This document shows positions 35,230 through 45,419 of a DNA stretch of 64,000 bases, piece after piece. Below the pieces are notes generated by a model. That model searched no databases. It worked only from the letters and a program-made list of their open reading frames with translations, and had not been told where the DNA came from. Every line of letters starts with the position of its first letter. Position 1 is the stretch's first letter. The position numbers and the translations under genes were made by a program. The stretch is from Coniferiporia sulphurascens (lineage: Eukaryota; Basidiomycota; Agaricomycetes; Hymenochaetales; Hymenochaetaceae): NCBI GenBank assembly GCA_002794785.1, contig NBBA01000004.1:930001-994000 (forward strand), written 5' to 3'.

Positions 35230-37138
35230 CGTTAGAAGACGCAGAAACTGAAAAGAAGACTCGTTTGATTAGTAGTAGCATCTTTAAAGTCAGAGTATAG
35301 CGCACCGACCAAGATGAAGGGCAAGACCTTATAAACAAAAGCACCCAAGTCTCGAAATTTCTTCCTCCAGCGGGGCTGGGAATGCAAGGGCGAATCAAGG
35401 ACAGACATGCTACCCTTATAAAACACGTCTCGGGCGTTGCAACTGGGTTGTGACGAAGTAGCGTCACTTGCTTTTATGTAAGTGACTTCGATCTATCCTT
35501 CCATGTCACCTTAAAGCGGGGTGCTGTATCTGGGCTTCCGGGTGACAAGCAACAGTCAAGCAGGCCGTAACATGATTCAGTCGGAAAATACTAACCTCAA
35601 TGCCCCCATTTAAAAAACGTGGAATTGGAATGTGTGTCGGTGCACTCCTTTATTACGTCCCCCTAGGTAAGACGCAATTTTAACTCTGAAAACGAACGTC
35701 TGGATCGGCAGCCCCATACTTGAAACATGAAGGATACAGCTGAGCCGTGTTAATAACAATAACGAGTTTTGCAGGTATCGCAACGTAGCCAAGGCCTATA
35801 TTTCCATTTCCTCGTGGCCTTGCTCCGTAACCTCGGTTCAAAAGGAGACGAACACGAGTTCACGAGGAGAAAGGAAGGAAGCAGGAGTCTTGAGGGCATA
35901 CTTCACGATCCGAAAGCGGCAGCGACAAGACCTTCGCAAAGCTTCCATACTTCCTCGTGCCCAGAAGCTTTGCAGCCAATGATAGCAACTGTTCATTTCA
36001 AGTCTGCGGCCACACGTCGCGCCACTTATCAGGTTCCTAAGCACATAAACATCCGTACCAATTAGCATGTACAATAATCGTTCAAGTTTGTGTATACTGT
36101 ATACATACCAGGACCCAAGGAACAGCCATTGGAAGAAGCTGCTGTCCTTATCGGCTCCCACCCATCAAGGACCAGAATCCAGAAGCGTAAGTCACGTATT
36201 GCTTCCGTCATAGTCATTCAACGGCAAGTGTGTTGGCCGTTATGTGCGCAGCAGTCGGGAGTCAAAGTTACCAGCAAATGAGCGTTTAGTACAGGAAAAC
36301 CTTTTAGTCGAGTATATAAATGGAATAATTTTCCCATGCACATAAAGCGCGCGTTCATATGTCTATCCGAGTCGTACGCCCTCTCTTACAAAGTCACACT
36401 CGAAACAAAAACAGCTCTCAAACCGAAAACGCCTCAAGAAAAACACCCAGTAAAATTATTACACTACACAGCAGTTTGCATAAACTTTTTCGATGCCGTT
36501 ACTGTAGCGTGGAAGCCAGAAATTCGAAGTTTGTTTGAGGATGTGACTATGTAAGAGATGGCATACGATAGTATGCAAACCTCAGTCAAGTGCATTACCA
36601 CGTATACATCCGCTGTGAAATGACAAATGGTATTCTGAAGTCTAGCTTAGCTCTTAGCTGTGCTCAGACGTTGGCGTCTTATATTAACCTGGAGTGCAGC
36701 ATCCGACCTCCTAAACCCCGGGCCAAGTGATAAGTTCTCCCTCGTTTCCGGGATCCATCACCCGTGTTTGATAGTCCCAATGTCTCACGCTAACCTTGCT
36801 TCATATCGGGAAGCTTATGCAAAAGTGCCGCAGGCAAGTTTGTTACCTTTTCCTTCGTCTAGTGCTGGGGTAATCGTCGGAGGGCAACTCACTTAAGTAT
36901 CATGATGAAGGCCAGCAAAACAACGTGCGTGTAGTTGTGTAATTGCCCAGCTAACTCATAATACTATTTGACACCGGTTGCATTACAAAAAATAAAACAA
37001 TTGCGAAGTCTGTTCGCAACACAATCAGAATCAGGGTCACACTCGTGTACATTATTGAGAAATATCACATATCCAACGAACAGCAGAAAAAAATAGTAGT
37101 TAGGGAAAATTAACAAGAATGTCACACGGCCAATTCAT
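35230..37138. other. 1.9-kb spacer between membrane copies 4 and 5
   Basis: No convincing ORF or RNA gene. The left 300 bp presumably hold the copy 4 promoter. The only longer frames (35769-36161, both strands) have no recognisable domain. Confidence 0.45.
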
Positions 37139-38768
37139 TCAGCAATCGTCGGCGTCTGGGCATCCGTATTCCATTTTCTCGGATACCGGAGGAAGTGGCT
37201 TACTGCTCGTACCCGCATGGCCGATGCCCGTTGGACCGACGTGTTTGTGGCCCCAGAACATTTTCTTGTGCCACTCGTCGACGAGGTTGGAAAGTGTCTG
37301 TAAATGACCATAGGTCGACGGCTGATTTGTTCTTGGCTCGAAACGCCCCACGGCGGTGATTAGGATCACACCTGCCGTCCCAAAAACAGTTACATATAAA
37401 ATCTGCAGCACTCCATTAACGCCATGCAGCAAAATATTATGGACTGGAAGTTTTACACACCTGCACAGGACAAATCCGGAAGCCAGACTTGGCATCCACG
37501 CTAACGGCAAGACCGAACAACCAATGCAGAATCGGGTTCGCGCCATGAATAGCCATATTCTGCCAGCTGATAAATATAACCTTGAAAGGGCCAGGCGCGG
37601 GATCCGATCCACTCTCCGTCGCCGCTTCTCTCCACAGTCGCTCATCGCGAACCAGCCCGGCAAGCGCCTGTAAGCAAGTAAGAGCAGTGGTGATGATGCC
37701 ACCCTGAAATCCAACTAGAATACCCAAACCCCAGAGGAGACCTGCCGTTAGTGCCTCGCCATTCCAACCGAAGTTCATCGATGCCGCATTCTCGCCTGGA
37801 ATGAGAGCCCAGCTGGTGCCGGGATGTGCGCCCTGCGTTCCGGATAATACCATATCCCATATTATGAACAACCAGAGATATCCGAGCGCGACGAACATCC
37901 AAATGTACATAACGAATGCGCGGAATTGCGCACTCGAGTCCCAGATCGATGTCTGCCGCTGTCGCGGCTTGATTGGACCGACGTGATCCTTGTCATACAA
38001 GGAATGCATACATCTTCCCTCTACCCTCCTGAGTCGACCATCAGCGACAAGGGCGGCGGCAGTGTCAAACGGGGACTGACTCCAGGTCGGTATATTCGTC
38101 GTTAAAATAGCCCAAGCTGCGATGATGACCCGCGACAGTGTGGCGGTGCCAAGGGAAATAAGAGCGACGAATGGGACGACGGCGTTGTAATTTACGTCTT
38201 CGCTCGCACTGAGTAGAACCATGGAACTGGAGGCATACGAGATAGCTAAGCACAGGGCCATAACGACGTTTGATGCCAGCCCATTCGCAGACCACCACTC
38301 GTAGGACGACTGGAGAAGTCGTAGATTGGTGTTGAACTCGAGTCGCATCATTCCTGACTGCCTATCATCCTCATATGCAAGCTTCCACTTCAGAGCCAAT
38401 TCGTGCGCGGAACCAGTGGACCAGAGGGCGAGCTGGACGAATGTGACGTTCAGCAGGAGGAGTAACATTTCCCGTACGTACGGGGAGCTGAAATTGAAGT
38501 TGAGATTCCCTTGAACGTATGTGCCGACCTTCGTCGGCAATAGTTGAGATCGCAAAAGAACCCCAATGACTATGCAGGTCGCCCCGAAAATGCTACTTAT
38601 TACCAGCCCAACAATCGCCAACTTGCGCGAGAGGTCGCCACGATTATATTTTATGGTCATCTCTTTCGGTTCGCCATGGTTAGAGAGCAAAGCAATCCCA
38701 GGATGGGGAAACATATCCTCTTCTCCGACATAATCTCGACGTCCGAGGTCATGGGGCCGGGTCGACAT
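37139..38768 (-). CDS. Multi-pass membrane protein, tandem fungal family, copy 5
   Basis: Exons 38768-37461 and 37402-37139 give 523 residues. The ATG at 38768 gives MSTRPHDLGRRDY; a probable leader intron (GTGCGT..TGATCAG) ends about 20 bp upstream. Signature loops are SGTQGAHPGTSWALIP, GWNGEALTAGLLWGLG and VRDERLWREAATESGSDPAPGPFK. The tail reads TYGHLQTLSNLVDEWHKKMFWGHK, IGHAGTS and ends YGCPDADDC. It is very similar to copy 6 across exons and intron, including the intron sequence GTGTGTAAAACTT. It forms duplication unit 1 with the broken DPH4 copy to its right. Confidence 0.87.
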
Positions 38769-38989
38769 CACTATAGAGCATTGTAGCCCTGATCAATCAT
38801 TAAGTGTAAGTGTCAACTATTACGCACCTGGGATTGCGAATAGGTCACCTTTTGGTGGGGTAACTTTGACCCCTGGTACAAAATATCCTGAAGTATTTAA
38901 ACATGAAGAACAAGCGCTTAAAGGCTTTATGAGCATAGACGTATCGAGCAGGGTCATCTCTTTCTGAAAATCACCCTTGAACGCCCGCC

Positions 38990-40390
38990 CGGAGGCTTGA
39001 AGAGAGTGTTGTATTCGCGTGTAGTTGACTTCTGCGCACTAAGTCCTTGCGTTTCTCTCGTAAGTTCACATATGTGGAGCGTTCTATTTGAGGACTTTAG
39101 TATACGCATTTAGCGAGTTAACTGATCATCAGGTCATCTCATACAACACGGTTATGGTGACAGCCTCTGCGGCAAGGTGCACCTACGACCGTTCAGTACA
39201 ACAGTTGGTAGTAAAACTGCAACAACGACTTACATCAGACGCAACGTCAGCGAATCTCATGAAAGCAGCCAGGATATCCGCAGTTTTTCCAAGAGACTCA
39301 GGGCCCGCCTCCAGAGGAACCTTCTTCTAGGTCGCTTCTGTGTTTCCTTGACAAGGAGCTCCGTGAAAGCGTTAGTCCTCAATTGGTCAGTTAGCATCGT
39401 TTTGTGTGAGCAATTCACTATTTTCGCTATGCTGGACAACTATATTCAGACTGCGCGTCTCTGCCGAAAGTATTCAAGTTTGCTTCGATGGCGCAGTGGT
39501 TAAGATGGTATGCGCTGCTATTAGGACACGCCCGTATTTGGTGCAGGCGAGTGAATGCCATTGCGAACACTGGCCTTCTTGGTGCCTACAGAAACCAGTA
39601 GTCAGAGTTTGTATTTTTGCCTTTACGAGGCCGTCTTTCGCCGCGGTTCAGGAGGAATCTTCAATAGCGCTAGTGTTGTAAGATGGGCGCTCATTCGTGA
39701 GGAAATGTGATGGTTCTGGGAGAGAAACGATTGCTACAAACGCATAGCATGAAGAACAACTGTGGCCTGTGTGCCAACTCACAGAGAAGCAGCCACGCGC
39801 ACTGTAGTTGTACCACCTGTACTAACTCCCGTGTCCTCGGCCTCTGAGGCCTCGCAATCTACACATATGACGAGCATCGTGGATCGTTCTCCAGCTCCGT
39901 TTCGCCAATTGCGTATGAGCCTCCGCAACGACACGCGATACGTCCAACTTTCAATCGCGATATCTTCTGCTGTGATACGCGTGAACTCCTCGAGAGAAAT
40001 GACCTGTGCGGGACAAGGTCCTGCCGCGGCGAAACTGGAACTTCAAGTAAGCCGACAATTCATTATACGCGGCACGGACTTCGGGGTTCATTAATATGCG
40101 ACGCTCCTTGCATGCGCGCGATTCCGAAAGGGTTGGAGGGTTCGGTGCCCATACCATTCTCCGTACGGTACATTAATCGAGAAGTTTTCTTTGTCCGGAT
40201 GATACGCAAGCTTAATCTCATCTTGCGATGCAGAGACAGATACGCGCAAGAGTTGATAGTGCATTTCATGGCTGAGTGAGATGGAGCAGTGCTCACCGAC
40301 CTGAACTTCGGCTCCGTCACGGTTTGCAAAGCTCGATAAAGGCTCATAGCTATATGAAGCAATATGTGTGTCATCAATACACACAACTAC
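38990..40390. repeat. Duplication unit 1, DPH4-containing half
   Basis: This stretch shares sequence in order with 42860-43850 and 51745-52860. Shared pieces include the CGCGTGTAGTTG...CTCTCGTAAGTTCAC segment (about 39020), a CTTCGA..GTGGTTAAGA segment (about 39484), a GCCTTTACGAGGCCGTCTTTCGCC-type segment (about 39620) and the DPH4 coding region. Unit 1 is the most diverged of the three. Confidence 0.65.
39840..40290 (-). pseudogene. DPH4 (J-domain/CSL zinc finger) pseudogene, unit 1
   Basis: On the minus strand HYQLLRVSVSASQDEIKLAYHPDKE is recognisable as the J domain of DPH4, but about seven residues before HPD are missing and the frame is lost soon after. A second frame holds RILMNPEVRAAYNE. 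Remnants of the zinc-finger part (39840-39960) align with the intact gene at 52261-52785 but are interrupted. It cannot encode a working protein. Confidence 0.75.
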
Positions 40391-40730
40391 TGTACATTCA
40401 TCTAGCTAGACTCGGAAGGTGTCCTTGAACCACTCGACGCCTCACTGAGAGGGCTCAGAGGGAGTAGAAAAATATCCGCTATTAGTGTAGAGTATGTCTG
40501 GTGGGAGAGGCAAGCTTTTATAACGTAGATAAACATAAAAAATAACCATACAAAAAAGGGCGGAAAAGCAGGGACGCGCCGTGTCACTATAGCCGCTACA
40601 TCATCTTGTAACTCGAAACTTCCAGGATACTAAACTGCTTCTCATAAGGCATAAATTTGAAAAAATAGGTAGACATTATAATCACATTTGCGACCATATT
40701 TGAGGAGTATTGGAAGGTAATTGGTGAACG

Positions 40731-42345
40731 TCAGAAGAAAAACGGGAGACGGAGAAAATCAACGGGAGCATCACACCACTGACTCGCTCGGCAATCATCA
40801 GCGTCCGGACACCCGTATGTCATTTTTGCAATAACAGGCCGAAGCGGCTCACGACTCGTGCCCGCATGGCCAATCTTTGTGATGAGATTGTCGTCTTCGT
40901 CGCCGATCTTTGTAGAGATACTGATGCCTTTGTGGCCCCAAAACATCCTTCCATGCCACTCGTCAACGAGATTGGCGAGCGTCGGTAAATGGCCGTAAGT
41001 CGACGGCTGACTAGACCTCGGTTCGAAACGCCCCACGGCAGTGATGAGGATCGCACCAGCCGTCCCAAAAACAGTTACATACAAAACCTGCAGCACCCCA
41101 TTAACGCCATGCAGCAAAATGGTATGGACTGAAAGTTTTACACACCTGCACAGGACAAACCCGGAATCCAGACTTGGCATCCACGCTGATGGCAAGGCCG
41201 AACAGCCAATGCAGAATCGGGTCCACACCATGAATAGCCATATTCTGCCAGCTGATAAATATCGCCTTAAACGGACCGGGTGCGGGATCCGACCCTCTCT
41301 CCGTCGCCGCTTCTCTCCACAATCGCTCATCGCGAACCAACGCGGCAAGCATCTGTAAGCAAGTAAGAGCAGTGGTGATGATGCCACCCTGAAATCCAAC
41401 TAGAATACCCAAACCCCAGAGGAGACCCGCTGTCGGCACTTCACCATTCCAACCAAAGTTCATCGATGCCGTATTCTCTCCTGGAATGAGAGCCCAGCTG
41501 TTGCCGGGATGTGCTCCCTGCGTCCCGGACTGTACCATAGCCCATATTATGAATAGCCAGAAGTATCCGGCCGCGACGAGCATCCAAATGTACATAATGA
41601 ATGTGCGGAACTGCGTGCTTGAATCCCAGATCGGTATCTGCCGTTGTCGTGGCTTTATCGGGCCGACGTGATACTTGTCGTACAAGGAATACATGCATCT
41701 TCCCTCTACCCTCCTAAGACGACCAGCAGCGACAAGGGCGGCGGCAGTGTCAAACGGGGACTGGCTCCAGGTCGGTATATGCGTCGTTGAAATAGCCCAA
41801 GCTGCGATGATGACTTGCAACAGTATAGCGATACCAAGGGAAATAAGAGCGACGAATGAGACGACAGCATTATAATTTGCGTCTTCGCTCACACTGAGCA
41901 GAATCATGGAACTGGAGGCATATGTGACAGTTAAGCACAGGGCCATAACGACGTTTGATGCCAGCCCATTCGCAGACCACCACTCGTAGGATGACTGGAG
42001 GAATCGCAGATTGGCGTTGAACTCGAGTCGCATCATTCCTGACTGCCTATCATCCTCATATGCAAGCTTCCACTTCAGAGCCAGTTCGTGAGCAGAACCG
42101 GTAGACCAGAGGGCGAGTTTGACGAATGTGACGTTCAGCAGGAGGAGTGATATTTCCCGTACGTACGGGGAGCTGAAATTGACATTGAGATTCCCCTGAG
42201 CGTATGTGCCGACCTTCATCGGCAATGACTGAGATCGCAAAAGAAATGCAACGGCGATACAGATTGCTCCGAAAATGCAGCTCATTACTAGTCCGGCGAT
42301 CGTCAACTTGCGCGATAGGTCACCACGGTTATATTTTATATCCAT
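40731..42345 (-). CDS. Multi-pass membrane protein, tandem fungal family, copy 6
   Basis: Exons 42345-41146 and 41087-40731 give 518 residues. At the place of the copy 5 start codon this copy has ATA (42453-42451), so the first usable ATG in the spliced message is probably 42345 (MDIKYNRGDLSRKL), just before membrane segment 1. The frame is open back to 42588, but a probable leader intron (GTGTGT..AAATCAG) lies in that part, and splicing it would throw the upstream frame out. The signature loop is SGTQGAHPGNSWALIP. The tail has a small internal duplication (TKIG..ITKIGHAGTS) and reads through the copy 5 stop (TGA to CGA), adding ASQWCDAPVDFLRLPFFF. So both ends changed while the membrane core is intact. 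Confidence 0.78.
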
Positions 42346-42859
42346 TTTTTCCGGGTCGCGACAGTTAGGGGCCGGGGCGAGCTTTGCATGAAGTAACACC
42401 TCCCGTTCTCCGTCACAATCTTGAGGTCTGAGGTCCTGGGGCCTTGTCTGTATCGCTATAGAATATGGCCCTGATTTAAAATCATTAAATGCAAATGCAA
42501 ACTTTACACACCTGGGATTACGGGTGAATCGCTCTTCGGTGGGGTATCGCTGGCACCTGGTAGAAGGTCCCCCAGAACATTCAAACACGAATAACGGGCG
42601 CTCAAAGGTGTTGTGGACGTAGACATAAACGTCTTCCGTTGAAGCGTGTTAACGTGTTGCAGACGAATTCTTGCGAGTCGATAAGATGGCACAAGTCAAT
42701 AAACACATTTTCTTTGCAACCAGCTAATATAGGACTGGACCCCTTTTTTTTCTTAAGCCTTCCTTCCCGGATAAGTGAAAAGGGAAGATTTCCCTCACAG
42801 ACACGGACCCAGCTGTTGTTACGTATTGCGTCATTGCTCGGGTCCTGGTGGCCATCAAA

Positions 42860-43850
42860 GGAAAATCTTGTAGGTCGCGTGTAGTTGACCCCTGCGTGCC
42901 AAACCCTTGCGTTCCTCTCGTAAGTTCACTTCCGCGAAGCACTCTATTCCCCTAGGTAACTGCCGAAAACGCTGCAATCATGTGGCCAGAGGGCTAATAT
43001 CAATCTAAGCCACTTCGACGGCATGGTGGTTAAAAAAAGAGGGGCTAGGATTGGGAGACGCCCATATCCGGTACTGGCGAGCGAACGTCATTGCGAAAAC
43101 TAGAATTCATAACGCCTATGGAGACCAACTATATCAGACGGGTAGAGTTTGCACCCCAAACCTTGCGTTCTCTAAACCGCCTTTCGCCGGGGTCCCAATT
43201 TTTTTTCAATAGCACCGGCATTGTGAGGAACAAAGATAGACGATCATTTCGTAGGAGGCCTAAAGATCCTGGGAGGAGAAAGGCTTGCAAGCACTTAGCA
43301 TAAAGAACAATAGTGGCCTGTGTAACCAACTCACGGAGAAGCACCGCTTGTACTACCTCTCGTTTTCTCCAATTTCTAAGGCCCGTAACCGACGTGAACT
43401 CCTCAAGAGAGAGGACCTGTGCAGGACGAGATCCGGCCGCAGCGAAGCTAAAAGAGTATGCCGAGAGAACCAATGATTCATTATACGCGGCACGGGCTTC
43501 GAAATCCATCAACGTGCGGTACACTTCTTGTATGCGTCCAACTTGAATATCGAAAGTATTTGCGGGTTCCGAGTCGATCCCCAGACCTTTCCCCGTGCAT
43601 CATCAATCGAGTTTTTTTTTTCTTGTCCGGATGAGAAGAGAGAAGGACGCGATGATACGCAGATCTTATCTCATCTTGAGATGCGGAGGCGGATACGCGC
43701 AGGAGTTGGTGATGCTTTTCATGGTTGGATGCCTCTATGCCGCCCTGAAGCATTAATATTGAGATGGTTACACTTGGGCTTTGGCTCTGTTTACAAGGCC
43801 CGACAGGGCTTATAGCTATAAAAGGCAATACGTGTGTCATTAGTATACAC
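42860..43850. repeat. Duplication unit 2, DPH4-containing half
   Basis: Parallel to 38990-40390 and 51745-52860, and closer to the latter: the segment beginning GTAGGTCGCGTGTAGTTG and running through CCTTGCGTTCCTCTCGTAAGTTCAC to ATTCCCCTAG is nearly identical in the two. Confidence 0.7.
43300..43760 (-). pseudogene. DPH4 pseudogene, unit 2
   Basis: The J domain is well kept (HQLLRVSASASQDEIRSAYHRVLLSSHPDKKK), with a longer A/T run after HPDKKK, and then a frame change. A second frame continues YRTLMDFEARAAYNESLVLSAYSFSFAAAG and SLEEFT, but the zinc-finger segment with CRCGG and CERC is missing. It is less decayed than unit 1 but broken. Confidence 0.8.
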
Positions 43851-44160
43851 AGCCACGACTGCCCAATCTATATCCCCGATGCCTTTAGTAGGGGTCTTGT
43901 CGGCGAAAAATCTGGACCACCGTGCTTTCGAATTTGCCGACCCCCGACATCCTTATTTTCTTACCCCTTTTGTCTTCAACGTAATGCCTTGATCCTCCTT
44001 TGCTTGCTACCTCATCCCTTGCATTACATTTTCCTTGTCATTTCTCTTCCCTTGCGTTCACTCTTTCTTTTACTCCTGTCTTTTACGTTCCCTCCTTTCT
44101 TTACTGTCCCCTTTCCCGCTAAATGGGAACGGTAAACTGGGATCTGGTTTTTCCCCCCTC
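43851..44160. other. Pyrimidine-rich intergenic stretch
   Basis: About 300 bp, strongly C/T-rich (43950-44130), with no supported gene. It may be the old promoter of the kinase relic that follows. Confidence 0.35.
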
Positions 44161-44640
44161 CTAATTGAGTCCTTCTCGGACTCTCACAATATCGTCTCCG
44201 AGTACATTCCTGGCGGGATGCTCATAATCACGAACGGCGGCAAGCCCTCTCCGAGACGTGTCAAGGCCGTCAGGGCTCAATATATCACTAGCATCAGGCA
44301 TTATGCACCGACATGGCCTCGTGCGTTGAGTCGTTAAGCCTGAGAACACTGTCATTGATGCGGGTGGGAACGTTGAGCTTACTGATTTTAGTCTTTCGCG
44401 CAGGTTCTGTTCGGTAAGGGATATCAGGGGGCGGCGTGTGCTATATTGAACTTGTTCGGTTTTCGATTAGCGACAGCGGAACACTGGGATACATGGCTCT
44501 TGAAGTACTGTTCGACAAGTACTACTCTTACCAAACCGATATGTGCTCACCACCATGCATGTTCTATGAGATGATATTCGATTTCTTCCCTTCCCACAGA
44601 GAGACGTCAGGCGGTTCATGTGGGCAATCAGGAATTGCGA
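44161..44640 (+). pseudogene. Decayed protein kinase
   Basis: Pieces of a Ser/Thr kinase domain read in order on the plus strand in shifting frames. LIESFSDSHNIVSEYIPGGML (44161-44223) is the hinge region. IMHRHGLVR, a stop, VVKPENTVIDAGGNVELTDFSLSR (about 44298-44405) is the catalytic loop and DFG region. TLGYMALEVL..YYSYQTD..S..CMFYEMI..FFP (about 44480-44600) is the activation segment and helix F. The catalytic Asp of the RDLKPEN motif is gone and DFG reads DFS. Frameshifts and stops make it clearly non-functional. The best match by eye is to fungal AGC-like kinases. Confidence 0.72.
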
Positions 44641-45152
44641 CATTTAAATACCGACGTATCCCGCTGACCTGATTTCTCATACTATAACCTCATGATTCAG
44701 TTACATTCTGTCAATCCTTACGAACGGTTGGATACTGCGGGTGTGAAGTGACAGGCTTACTTTTCTCCGGTCGACTAAACGCATATCGAAATGCACGATT
44801 ATTTGGTTCCCCCTCATTGGGCGCCTCTGAGCCGCACTATTAACGATAGCAAGGTAACAGGAAAAGAAGTTCTTATTGACAATGCTCAGGAGACGGATTT
44901 ATCCGCCCTGCAATAACAACTTTTTGATGCTACAGCAAAGCCAAACGTTAGGTGCCCCAGCACTAGGCAACCGATGCAAGAAAGGACGAACGCCGGGCGG
45001 ATGGTTCTGGATTGCATTTCTATGCAAGTCGCTTCGCTGGAATTTACACGTATCAGCGACCTTCATCATGATAATTGACTGAGTTTGCCCCCAATAATTG
45101 CCTAATAGCACTGACGAATGAAAAGACGGTAAACTTGCCCACAGTGCTATTG
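44641..45152. other. Spacer before the retrotransposon
   Basis: About 500 bp with no supported gene. Confidence 0.4.
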
Positions 45153-45157
45153 CACAT
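45153..45157. repeat. Target-site duplication, left copy
   Basis: CACAT directly before the left LTR, matched by CACAT at 50588-50592 after the right LTR. A 5-bp duplication is usual for Ty1/copia integration. Confidence 0.75.
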
Positions 45158-45410
45158 TCTTAAAATCTACGCACGTTGTGGTAGACGATGAGGTGCAGTG
45201 GTGAAGTTCAGGCAAGGTGGGTTATCAGTGTAAACCGATGTATTTCTAGGGCAAGACCAGCTCCCCTTATATACACGTTCCGTGGGCTAGTACTACTATA
45301 ACTATCTAGCTCCTATATCGTATGGCATTATCGTTGCATTATCATTCACTTAGTAAGGTGGTTGATCATATGACCACTATATTTATATCATTTGTTATAT
45401 TTATTTAATA
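45158..45410 (-). repeat. 3' LTR of the copia element
   Basis: 253 bp, differing from the 5' LTR at seven positions. On the element strand it starts TATTAAAT and ends TTTTAAGA, so the ends are an imperfect inverted repeat without the usual TG..CA. Confidence 0.92.
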
Positions 45411-45419
45411 CTCCCCTTC
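45411..45419 (-). other. Polypurine tract of the copia element
   Basis: GAAGGGGAG on the element strand, directly before the 3' LTR and overlapping the pol stop codon. It would prime plus-strand DNA synthesis. Confidence 0.75.

Noticed and set aside
39484..39560. tRNA-like stretch (CTTCGATGGCGCAGTGGTTAAGA)
   Set aside because: It resembles a tRNA D-arm, but there is no matching acceptor stem or T-loop, and the same block in units 2 and 3 has diverged without keeping any stem.
41101..42588. Upstream extension of membrane copy 6 starting MFECSGG
   Set aside because: It overlaps a probable leader intron shared with copy 5; splicing would throw it out of frame, and no paralogue has such an N-terminus.
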